Source: Alphaproteobacteria bacterium (GTDB taxonomy: Bacteria > Pseudomonadota > Alphaproteobacteria > Micavibrionales > UBA2020). Taken from it: a DNA stretch of 44,737 bases. Shown here piece by piece: positions 24,577 to 32,639 of the stretch. Location: positions 1-44,737 of the forward strand of contig JAPPOU010000121.1 in assembly GCA_028817795.1 (NCBI GenBank), in the 5' to 3' direction. Under the pieces are notes generated by a model. The model did no database searches, had not been told where the DNA came from, and saw only the letters and a program-made list of their open reading frames with translations. The position numbers and the translations under genes were made by a program. How positions within the stretch are numbered: position 1 is the stretch's first letter; each line of letters starts with the position of its first letter.

Positions 24577-24604
24577 TTGCAAAATTCTTCCATAACGCTA
24601 TATT
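24577..24604 (+). promoter_or_regulatory. groESL promoter
   Basis: TTGCAA (24577-24582), 16 bases, TATATT (24599-24604). The CTTG start at 24576 with GCTATAT 17 bases further also resembles alphaproteobacterial sigma-32 (RpoH) promoters, so heat-shock sigma use is possible. Confidence 0.65.
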
Positions 24605-24631
24605 TTGGCACTGTCGGCGGGTGAGTGCCAA
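24605..24631. promoter_or_regulatory. CIRCE element 2, directly behind the -10 box
   Basis: TTGGCACTG (24605-24613), nine bases, GAGTGCCAA (24623-24631), with one mismatch between arms. It covers the expected transcription start of groESL, where HrcA would block initiation. It is the better-placed of the two copies. Confidence 0.85.
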
Positions 24632-24680
24632 TGGTTGGGCTCGGTGTCCTGCCGGACAGAAACCTTAAAGGAGGAAAACC

Positions 24681-25001
24681 ATGACGAAATTCCGTCCCCT
24701 TCACGACCGCGTGTTGCTGCGTCGGCTTGAAAGCGATGCAAAAACAGCAGGCGGCATTATCATTCCGGATGCAGCGCAGGAAAAACCGGCACAGGGCGAA
24801 GTCGTCGCCGTTGGCACGGGCACGCGCGATGAAAGCGGCAAACTGGTGGCGCTGGATGTAAAAGCTGGCGATACCGTTTTGTTCAGCAAATGGTCGGGCA
24901 CAGAAATCAACATCGACGGCGAAGAGCTGCTGGTGGTGAAAGAATCCGACATCATGGGCGTTATCGAAGGCAAAAAAGCTGGCAAAAAAAAAGCCGCCTG
25001 A
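24681..25001 (+). CDS. groES: Co-chaperonin GroES
   Basis: GroES is the heptameric lid of the GroEL chamber. The 106-residue protein has the start [14 protein letters not shown], the mobile loop around [21 protein letters not shown] and the end [15 protein letters not shown], followed by a basic tail [10 protein letters not shown] that is longer than usual. A very good AAAGGAGG site precedes ATG 24681. It is first in the heat-shock operon under CIRCE and a strong promoter. Confidence 0.97.
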   Translation: MTKFRPLHDRVLLRRLESDAKTAGGIIIPDAAQEKPAQGEVVAVGTGTRDESGKLVALDVKAGDTVLFSKWSGTEINIDGEELLVVKESDIMGVIEGKKAGKKKAA

Positions 25002-25006
25002 GCTGA

Positions 25007-26698
<1,692 letters not shown>

Positions 26699-26764
26699 CG
26701 CATTGCGAATAAGCAATGCATCCGCGACCTGAAAAGGAAGCGGTACTGCACACCAACGAAAAAG

Positions 26765-26788
26765 AAGGGCCGGAGCAATCCGGCCCTT
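26765..26788 (+). terminator. Intrinsic terminator of groESL
   Basis: AAGGGCCGGA (26765-26774), loop GCAA, TCCGGCCCTT (26779-26788) form a perfect 10-pair stem, followed by TCTTTG. Confidence 0.9.
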
Positions 26789-26796
26789 TCTTTGTT

Positions 26797-26825
26797 TTGA
26801 CTTTCGTTTTGCGAATCTATACCAT
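26797..26825 (+). promoter_or_regulatory. Promoter of ankyrin protein 4
   Basis: TTGACT (26797-26802), 17 bases, TACCAT (26820-26825). TATACC (26818-26823) is an alternative at a spacing of 15. Transcription would start near 26832, about 4 bases before the ATG, so the mRNA could be nearly leaderless. Confidence 0.5.
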
Positions 26826-26835
26826 ATGACAAATT

Positions 26836-27498
26836 ATGAGCTGGCATCCCACACCCTTTCAAGGCAAAAAAGACCCGTTTTTCTTTTGGGACGGATCGCC
26901 GCGCTATAGTGATTTCAAATCCTTTAATGAAAAAGCACAGGTCTGCCCCTTTACATTGATTGAAACGGCGGATGTGAAACAGGTGGAAAAGTATTTTGCG
27001 GCTCATCCCGCCGCGCTGGAAACACGGCACGTGGATTTCCGCTATACGCTTTTGCATTATGCGGCATCACTGGGTAAGAAAGATGCCTGCGTGTTTTTGC
27101 TGAATCATATCGGCATTGAAGATAAAGCGGATGACGGTACAACGCCGCTTTTGTCCGCCGTGCATGGGTATAATCCTGCTGTCGTGCGATTGTTTTTGGA
27201 TAAGGGCGCAGATGTGCAGGCTGCCAATGATACGGGCGAAACACCTTTGCTGGCGACGGTACGGGCGCGGGGCTTTGGTGTCCGGGTGCCGGGCCGTTAT
27301 GATGATCCTGTTATTGATCTTTTGCTTGCGTATGGTGCGGATATGAATGCGGCAGATAAAAACGGTGTGTCCCCCATCTCCCTTTCCATCGAAAAAGATG
27401 ATACATACCTTTTGTCTGTATTTACCGTGCATGACCCCAAAACCGTATTTTCTTTTGCGCGGAAAGCCGCAGCCCTACCCGCCCCGAAACCCGCATGA
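26836..27498 (+). CDS. Ankyrin-repeat protein (paralog 4, different tail)
   Basis: The 220-residue protein contains about four ankyrin repeats after residue 35, such as TLLHYAASLGKKDACVFLL and GTTPLLSAVHGYNPAVVRLF. It opens with an unrelated aromatic stretch MSWHPTPFQGKKDPFFFWDG. It lacks the basic GTRK tail of the ankyrin proteins at 6661, 9932 and 19560, and ends in FSFARKAAALPAPKPA, so it is a more distant member. There is no ribosome-binding site before ATG 26836, which agrees with a leaderless mRNA. The gap to mutM is 9 bases, so the two may share a transcript. Confidence 0.8.
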   Translation: MSWHPTPFQGKKDPFFFWDGSPRYSDFKSFNEKAQVCPFTLIETADVKQVEKYFAAHPAALETRHVDFRYTLLHYAASLGKKDACVFLLNHIGIEDKADDGTTPLLSAVHGYNPAVVRLFLDKGADVQAANDTGETPLLATVRARGFGVRVPGRYDDPVIDLLLAYGADMNAADKNGVSPISLSIEKDDTYLLSVFTVHDPKTVFSFARKAAALPAPKPA

Positions 27499-27507
27499 AG
27501 GACTGCC

Positions 27508-28329
27508 ATGCCTGAATTGCCCGAAGTTGAAACCGTTGTCGCGGGCCTGAAAAAGAAAATGGAGGGCCGCAAAATCCGTGCTGTGACGACAACGCGCAAG
27601 GATCTGCGCGTCCCTTTCCCCAGAGGATTATTCGCGCTGAAGAATGTGAATATCCAAACATTATCGCGCCGTGCCAAATATATTTTGCTGTATCTTGAAA
27701 ACGGCAAGGTGCTGGTTATTCACTTGGGCATGTCGGGCCGGATGACGCTGGGGCATGATGAAGAACTGCAAAAACATGACCATATGGTCATCACGCTCGA
27801 TAACGGTTTTCGCGCCGTTTTGAACGATCCGCGCCGTTTCGGGCTGGTCGCGCTGGTGGATGCGGATGCGCTTTCATCGCACCGCCTGTTTTGCCATCTG
27901 GGGCCGGAACCGCTGGATAAGGATTTTAATGCAGCTTACCTGTCCCGAAAACTTGCAAACCGGAAGACGCCCATAAAGCTTGCCATCATGGACCAGCGGA
28001 TTGTGGTGGGCGTGGGGAATATCTATGCCTCCGAAGCACTATATAAGGCAGGCATTGCGCCGGGCCGGCTGGCGGGTGATGTAAAGCCGGGCGAAATCAA
28101 AAAGCTTGTGGCCGCTATCAAGAAAACCCTGAAAGCCGCGATTGCGGCGGGTGGCAGCTCCTTAAAAGATTATGTGCAGGCTGATGGCACGCTTGGGTAT
28201 TTCCAGCATAACTGGGCCGTCTATGGCCGCGCCGGGGAAAAGTGCCGGGCGCGGGGCTGTAAGGGCCGTATTGTGAAAACCGTTATGGGCGGGCGTGCCA
28301 CCTTTGCTTGCCCGCGCTGCCAGAAATGA
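27508..28329 (+). CDS. mutM: Formamidopyrimidine-DNA glycosylase
   Basis: Fpg removes 8-oxoguanine and other oxidised purines and cuts the resulting abasic site. The 273-residue protein begins PELPEVETV after Met, giving the catalytic proline 2 and glutamate 3, and has HLGMSGRM and the helix-two-turn-helix ALYKAGIAPGR. The C-terminal zinc finger is C-x4-C (CRARGC), then CPRC, so the first pair has four residues between the cysteines, not two. Zinc binding should still be possible. The stop overlaps or abuts the next gene, which may start at 28344 or at 28326. Confidence 0.95.
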   Translation: MPELPEVETVVAGLKKKMEGRKIRAVTTTRKDLRVPFPRGLFALKNVNIQTLSRRAKYILLYLENGKVLVIHLGMSGRMTLGHDEELQKHDHMVITLDNGFRAVLNDPRRFGLVALVDADALSSHRLFCHLGPEPLDKDFNAAYLSRKLANRKTPIKLAIMDQRIVVGVGNIYASEALYKAGIAPGRLAGDVKPGEIKKLVAAIKKTLKAAIAAGGSSLKDYVQADGTLGYFQHNWAVYGRAGEKCRARGCKGRIVKTVMGGRATFACPRCQK

Positions 28330-28343
28330 AGTACAAAAGAGGC

Positions 28344-28697
28344 ATGAAAAAGCTGTTCATTGCGCTTGCCGCTGTTGTGTTTCTTGCCGCCACGCCTGTG
28401 CTGGCGGCGGAATATTTTTCCGCTGTTGAAGACCTGCCATTGATGGAGGGGATGCAGGAAGATCCATCCCACGCTGTTGTCTTTGATGCGCCGTCGGGCC
28501 GTATTGTCGATGTTGCGGCAACGGTGGGGGCTGATCCTGCACATGTCTCCGCATTTTATAAATCAAGCCTGCCAGCGCTGGGCTGGACGCCGTCGGGCAA
28601 AGATGTATACCACCGCAATGGCGAAAAACTGTTATTAGTAACAGTGAAAAATGGTGATGCCACGTCTGTTCGCATCCACATCAGCCCCGCGCCGTAA
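28344..28697 (+). CDS. Small secreted protein, unknown function
   Basis: The 117-residue protein has a clear signal peptide (MKKLFIALAAVVFLAATPVLA). The mature part has PLMEGMQEDPSHAVVFDAPSGRIVDVAATV and VSAFYKSSLPALGWTP, which looks like a small alpha/beta fold; I do not recognise it. I chose ATG 28344 because AGAGG lies just upstream; an ATG at 28326 overlapping the mutM stop is possible. The next gene starts 10 bases after its stop, so the mutM-28344-ech group is likely one operon. Confidence 0.75.
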   Translation: MKKLFIALAAVVFLAATPVLAAEYFSAVEDLPLMEGMQEDPSHAVVFDAPSGRIVDVAATVGADPAHVSAFYKSSLPALGWTPSGKDVYHRNGEKLLLVTVKNGDATSVRIHISPAP

Positions 28698-28707
28698 GGG
28701 GGATACC

Positions 28708-29484
28708 ATGGCTTTTGAAAATATTATCGTTGAGAAAAAAGACGGCGTTGCGCTGGTCACGCTGAACCGCCCCGAAGCGATGAACGCCTTGTGCACGCCA
28801 TTGATGGAAGAGCTGCATGACGCGCTGGAAGATTTCGAGCATGACGATGCCGTGCGCGTGGTTGTGATAACGGGCAATGAAAAAGCCTTTGCCGCCGGTG
28901 CGGACATCAAGGAAATGGCGCCCCGCGATTTCATGGATGTATATAAAGCAGACTTCATCACGCATAAATGGGAACGCGTGACACAGTGCAGAAAGCCTGT
29001 CATTGCTGCTGTCTCCGGCTATGCGCTGGGCGGCGGGTGCGAGCTTGCGATGATGTGTGATTTTATTTTGGCATCCGAAACCGCAAAATTCGGCCAGCCG
29101 GAGGTGACGTTGGGCACATTGCCCGGCATTGGCGGCAGCCAGCGCTTGACGCGTCTTGTGGGCCGCGCCAAGGCGATGGAGATGTGCTTAACGGGCCGCA
29201 TGATGGACGCGGCAGAGGCTGAAAGGTCGGGCCTTGCTGCCCGCGTAATCCCGGCAGAGGGCTTTATGGATGAAATCATGAAAACCGCGCAAAAAATCGC
29301 GGGGTTTTCACAGGTTGCCGTGATGATGATAAAAGACGCCGTGAACCGCGTTGATGAAACGACACTGGCCGAAGGCGTGCGCTATGAACGCCAGCTCTTC
29401 CATGCCTCGTTCGGTACGGCTGACCAAAAAGAAGGTATGGCGGCCTTTATCGAGAAAAGAAAACCTGCGTTTAAGGACCGTTAA
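28708..29484 (+). CDS. Enoyl-CoA hydratase (crotonase family)
   Basis: The enzyme should add water to 2-trans-enoyl-CoA in fatty-acid beta-oxidation or a related pathway. The 258-residue protein has AFAAGADIKEM for the first oxyanion-hole region, GGGCELAMMCD, and both acid residues in GQPEVTLGTLPGIGGSQRL. It is full length and matches single-domain hydratases. The start at 28708 follows GGGGGATACC; an in-frame extension from 28651 would cover the preceding gene. It cannot be assigned to one acyl-CoA pathway from this window. Confidence 0.92.
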   Translation: MAFENIIVEKKDGVALVTLNRPEAMNALCTPLMEELHDALEDFEHDDAVRVVVITGNEKAFAAGADIKEMAPRDFMDVYKADFITHKWERVTQCRKPVIAAVSGYALGGGCELAMMCDFILASETAKFGQPEVTLGTLPGIGGSQRLTRLVGRAKAMEMCLTGRMMDAAEAERSGLAARVIPAEGFMDEIMKTAQKIAGFSQVAVMMIKDAVNRVDETTLAEGVRYERQLFHASFGTADQKEGMAAFIEKRKPAFKDR

Positions 29485-29491
29485 AATTCCC

Positions 29492-29506
29492 TCTCCCTTT
29501 GGGAGA
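29492..29506. terminator. Small hairpin between convergent genes
   Basis: TCTCCC (29492-29497) and GGGAGA (29501-29506) pair around TTT. No T-run follows on +; on - there is GGGAATTTT. It could be a weak bidirectional terminator. Confidence 0.3.
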
Positions 29507-29526
29507 AGAAGAACAGCCGTCATGAT

Positions 29527-30306
29527 TTAGATTTTGGGGCCGTTGTCCTCAGGCTTGCTGTCACGCCGTATGGCGGGCGCCTGTTCCGGCTCTATAAGCG
29601 TAACCTTGGCGTTAAAATGTTTTGCAATATGCGGCAGCTCTGGCGGTGGCGCGGTGTCGGGTTGGATGATGATGTCTTCGCCTTTCTCCCCTTCAACTTC
29701 TATTTCTAACCGCCAGAACTGGATGCCATTGTTTTGCAGGTCGTTCACCATTTCTTTGCAATTTGTTTGCAGGGCGTATTTTGCTGTTTTTATGCCTGCA
29801 TCCATCATACCTATATCCTGAAAACGCATGGTTCTGATGCCCGCGCCTGCCAAAAGAAGGCCAAGGCCTGTGAACTTTGCCGCCGTTGTTGCAACAGCCA
29901 GCGCCGGTGCGACAAAGGGAATGGCAAGAGTTGCCGCAAGCGCGATGGTGCTAAGGCCGAAAGCTGCAAGGGCAATTTTTCTTTTTAGACGAGAGGACTT
30001 TTCGTTCTTTTTAAGCGTATCAGATATAGCCTTTGCCGTTTTTGCGGTATCAGGCAGGGATTTTTTAATATCCTCCATGCTGCGGCGTTCCGCGCCGGAC
30101 CTGAAGTTACCGCCAAGGGCGGAAACTGTAAGAAGACCGCCCAAAGCCATAAGAAGTGGATTGCCTGTGAAGATGGACAGCATGGTTCCGGCAAAAGCGG
30201 CGGCGGTGGCACCGCCTAATAGCTTTTCCTTCCTTGCTTGCCTTTCGGTATCTTCATCTATCTTTCGCTCAAGCTTTTTGATGTTCCAGTCTGTATATGT
30301 TGTCAT
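29527..30306 (-). CDS. Tandem two-hairpin membrane protein D (fourth in operon)
   Basis: This 259-residue protein has a charged cytoplasmic start (MTTYTDWNIKKLERKIDEDT), a hydrophobic hairpin around residues 28-60 (LLGGATAAAFAGTMLSIF), and GGNFRSGAERRSMEDIKKSLP. A second hairpin follows at about 110-160 (LAAFGLSTIALAATLAIPFV), then a soluble tail ending in PEDNGPKI. The plan matches the three genes upstream. I do not know the family. The start ATG at 30306 overlaps the stop of gene C (ATGA); the longer reading from 30504 would cover gene C. Cysteine-poor, no signal peptide. Confidence 0.7.
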   Translation of the reverse strand: MTTYTDWNIKKLERKIDEDTERQARKEKLLGGATAAAFAGTMLSIFTGNPLLMALGGLLTVSALGGNFRSGAERRSMEDIKKSLPDTAKTAKAISDTLKKNEKSSRLKRKIALAAFGLSTIALAATLAIPFVAPALAVATTAAKFTGLGLLLAGAGIRTMRFQDIGMMDAGIKTAKYALQTNCKEMVNDLQNNGIQFWRLEIEVEGEKGEDIIIQPDTAPPPELPHIAKHFNAKVTLIEPEQAPAIRRDSKPEDNGPKI

Positions 30307-31031
30307 GGCGTGTTGTCCTGCGTGTTTTTGCTTTTTGTTTTTTGTTGTGGTGTCGCGTTTTCTGGCTGTTTCTTTGCTTTCTTGCCAAAGGTTTTTGCCA
30401 AAATCCCTTTGATGTTCAGGCTTGCTTTTGCAGGGCTGGGCAAAGGCGGCGCTGTGGCGGCAGCCATGTCTGTATAGGATAGCTCTGTGGCAACCGCATG
30501 GCACAGATCGTGCGCCGTTGTGCGCCCGTTCAGGGATTCTTTTTGCGTTTTTATCCCCTCGCTTACCAGCGCGCCGCCGACGATTGTCATCACGGCGGGC
30601 ACAAGAAGGCCCGCACCGCCGGTTGCCAGCGTTGCGAAAAGCATTGTACCAATCCCGCCTGCCGTTGCTGCCAAGGCGACGTTATCAAGGATGTTCAACA
30701 TCCTGCGTTGCCGCTTCCTTTTTGCCGCGAAACGTCCGGTATCCTTTTTCAGTGTATCGAAATTTGTTTTTTCAAACGGAATTTTTTCAAGTTCGTCCAG
30801 CGTGCCGCCAAAACGAAAGGCTTTTTTGATGGCGCCTGTTGTATACATCAAAGGCAAAAGCGTTATGCTCATAAGAGGCCCCGTGCCCATCGCGGCAATA
30901 CTGACAAACCCTGTTAAAAGGACACCTGCCACCACGCGACCCCATTCCATGCCCTGCGCGCTTTGAAACTTTTTTCTTTGCACGTTTATTTTTTGGATAA
31001 ACTTTTGGTGCGTTTTATTTATCTGTTCCAT
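30303..31031 (-). CDS. Tandem two-hairpin membrane protein C (third in operon)
   Basis: The 242-residue protein has the same layout as its neighbours: a basic N-terminus (MEQINKTHQKFIQKINVQRK), a hydrophobic hairpin around 30-65, an amphipathic middle with AIKKAFRFGGTLDELEKI, a second hairpin from about 118 (NVALAATAGGIGTMLFATLA), and a Lys-rich end (SLNIKGILAKTFGKKAKKQ). It is the most divergent of the four: FRFGG replaces the NFxNG of A and B. The gap to gene B is 15 bases, with AAGGGC before the ATG. Confidence 0.7.
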   Translation of the reverse strand: MEQINKTHQKFIQKINVQRKKFQSAQGMEWGRVVAGVLLTGFVSIAAMGTGPLMSITLLPLMYTTGAIKKAFRFGGTLDELEKIPFEKTNFDTLKKDTGRFAAKRKRQRRMLNILDNVALAATAGGIGTMLFATLATGGAGLLVPAVMTIVGGALVSEGIKTQKESLNGRTTAHDLCHAVATELSYTDMAAATAPPLPSPAKASLNIKGILAKTFGKKAKKQPENATPQQKTKSKNTQDNTP

Positions 31032-31046
31032 GCCGTTTTGTTGCCC

Positions 31047-31802
31047 TTATGGTTGTGGATCTTGTGGGTTGTTTTGCGGGGGTGCCTTTTTCTTCTTGCT
31101 GTGCGTATTTATGTTGAATGTTTTCTTGATAATACCTTTTGGGGGCACAGCCTTGCTTTCACTTGAAACAACAGATGTTACTTCTATGTCTTGCCCAAAA
31201 ACGCTTACTGTTTCTGTGTGAATTTCTGCGCCATATTTGTTCTTCAGGATGTCCAACAGGGTGTTGCAGCCGCTTTTGCGGCTATATTCCGCTACTTTTC
31301 CTGCCGCCATTTCGTGGCCTGTATATTTGGCATGCATGATATCTGTTCCGACAAAGGACAGGCCCAGGCCAACAAACCCTGCTTTTAAGATAAATGGCGC
31401 GGTGGCGCCAATGCCGCCCAGCGCGCTTGCGGCTATAAGTGTGCCGCAAAGTCCAAGGGAAACACCTGTCATCGCCTTTTTATAAAAGCGTGCCTTTTTC
31501 TGTCCAGAGTCCAGTATTTTCTTGGTCAGGCACGCCGTTTCCTCAAGGTTGGGAAGGGTTTTTTTGATTTTCTCCAGTTCTTCTTTCTTGGCGCCGTTCC
31601 TGAAATTTTTGCGTATTTCATGTGCGCTAAAATAGCCAAGCACAAGCCCGCAGAGAGGAAAGCCGACAGCAAAGGCCCCGATGGCCGCCAGTGTAAGTGC
31701 GGCTGCCGTTCTGGCTGTCGTTTTTTCGCCTTTCTCAAAGCTTTTAATCCCATCAGCTATGTGGTTTTCAAGCCGTTTGATATTCATCTCTTCTTGGGTC
31801 AT
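31047..31802 (-). CDS. Tandem two-hairpin membrane protein B (second in operon)
   Basis: The 251-residue protein carries two hydrophobic hairpins, at about 32-60 (TAAALTLAAIGAFAVGFPL) and 115-160 (GVSLGLCGTLIAASALGGIG). Between them is EIRKNFRNGAKKEELEKIKK, closely like gene A. The tail has VPPKGIIKKTFNINTHSKKK, again like gene A (LPKKGLIQELFNTG). The ATG overlaps the stop of gene A (ATGA); ATG 31787 is a further possibility. No function is known to me; a pore, membrane-shaping or stress role would be speculation. Confidence 0.72.
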   Translation of the reverse strand: MTQEEMNIKRLENHIADGIKSFEKGEKTTARTAAALTLAAIGAFAVGFPLCGLVLGYFSAHEIRKNFRNGAKKEELEKIKKTLPNLEETACLTKKILDSGQKKARFYKKAMTGVSLGLCGTLIAASALGGIGATAPFILKAGFVGLGLSFVGTDIMHAKYTGHEMAAGKVAEYSRKSGCNTLLDILKNKYGAEIHTETVSVFGQDIEVTSVVSSESKAVPPKGIIKKTFNINTHSKKKKAPPQNNPQDPQP

Positions 31803-32569
31803 TGCGGCCCTTTGTTGTCTGGTGTGGTGTTTTGTGAGGGCGTTTTTTTCTTGTTTTTTCTTGTGGTGCCTGTATTGAACAATTCTTGAATAAGCCCTTT
31901 TTTCGGTAGGGCAGAGGGCGTGTCGTTGCCGTATGTGCAGGTGTATTGTATTTGTCCGCGCTGGTCCAAAGACTCGGTAACGGTTATGCCGCTTTTGCTC
32001 AAAGTTTCTGCAATTTCAGGGTGGCCACATACTTTTGCATAGGTTGCGATCTCGCATGAAACGTGCAAATTCCCGTTTTCTGCGGCGTTCATGGCAGATA
32101 AGCCTTCATTGGCTAAACAAAGACCCGCAAAGCCCAAAATGGCTTTTGTCGCAAGGGGGGCGAAAACAGCGGGCGCCATGATTGCGGTTCCTGCGATGCC
32201 GACGATGCTTAAAGCTGTCAGGCCGAGCGTGACAAGCTGGGTACGGCGGAGCCATGTATTCTTTTTTTCTGATTCTTTTATCTTTTGTGTCAGAAGCTTT
32301 GTGCCCGCAGATATATCAGGCATCGCATCCTGAAATTGTGACAGCAGGTTTGATGCCGTACCGTTCTGAAAGTTTTGTTTTATATTCGTGCTTGCCACCA
32401 GAAAAAGAAAAGGTCCAATAAAAAGCCCGGCCCCGCCAGCGGCCATACATATGGCCCCCATGCCGCCAAAAACAGCCGCGCCCAGTGCGCCGCCACGGCG
32501 TTTGTATTCATGTTTGAATTTCAGCGTTTCAAGGGACTTATCAAACGTCCATGTGGTGTCTGCCATCAT
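31799..32569 (-). CDS. Tandem two-hairpin membrane protein A (first in operon)
   Basis: The 256-residue protein opens the four-gene unit. It has a hydrophobic hairpin at about 27-60 (AAVFGGMGAICMAAGGAGLF), the block NIKQNFQNGTASNLLSQFQD, a second hairpin at about 112-155 (LGLTALSIVGIAGTAIMAPA), and a Lys/Thr-rich end. The AGGAGGG site lies 8 bases before ATG 32569. A promoter with TTGACATAAT stands just behind the rnr stop. The Gly/Ala-rich hairpins could allow oligomers in the membrane. I do not recognise the family. Confidence 0.72.
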   Translation of the reverse strand: MMADTTWTFDKSLETLKFKHEYKRRGGALGAAVFGGMGAICMAAGGAGLFIGPFLFLVASTNIKQNFQNGTASNLLSQFQDAMPDISAGTKLLTQKIKESEKKNTWLRRTQLVTLGLTALSIVGIAGTAIMAPAVFAPLATKAILGFAGLCLANEGLSAMNAAENGNLHVSCEIATYAKVCGHPEIAETLSKSGITVTESLDQRGQIQYTCTYGNDTPSALPKKGLIQELFNTGTTRKNKKKTPSQNTTPDNKGPQ

Positions 32570-32610
32570 CGTATGTGCCCTCCTGCCCCACGTGTTTTTC
32601 TATGGAGGAC

Positions 32611-32639
32611 ATCATGCCTGTTTTTATATATTATGTCAA
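32611..32639 (-). promoter_or_regulatory. Promoter of the four-gene membrane cluster
   Basis: On the minus strand TTGACA (32634-32639), 17 bases, CATGAT (32611-32616, 4 of 6). The -35 box directly follows the rnr stop codon, so the cluster can be expressed apart from topA-rnr. Confidence 0.55.
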
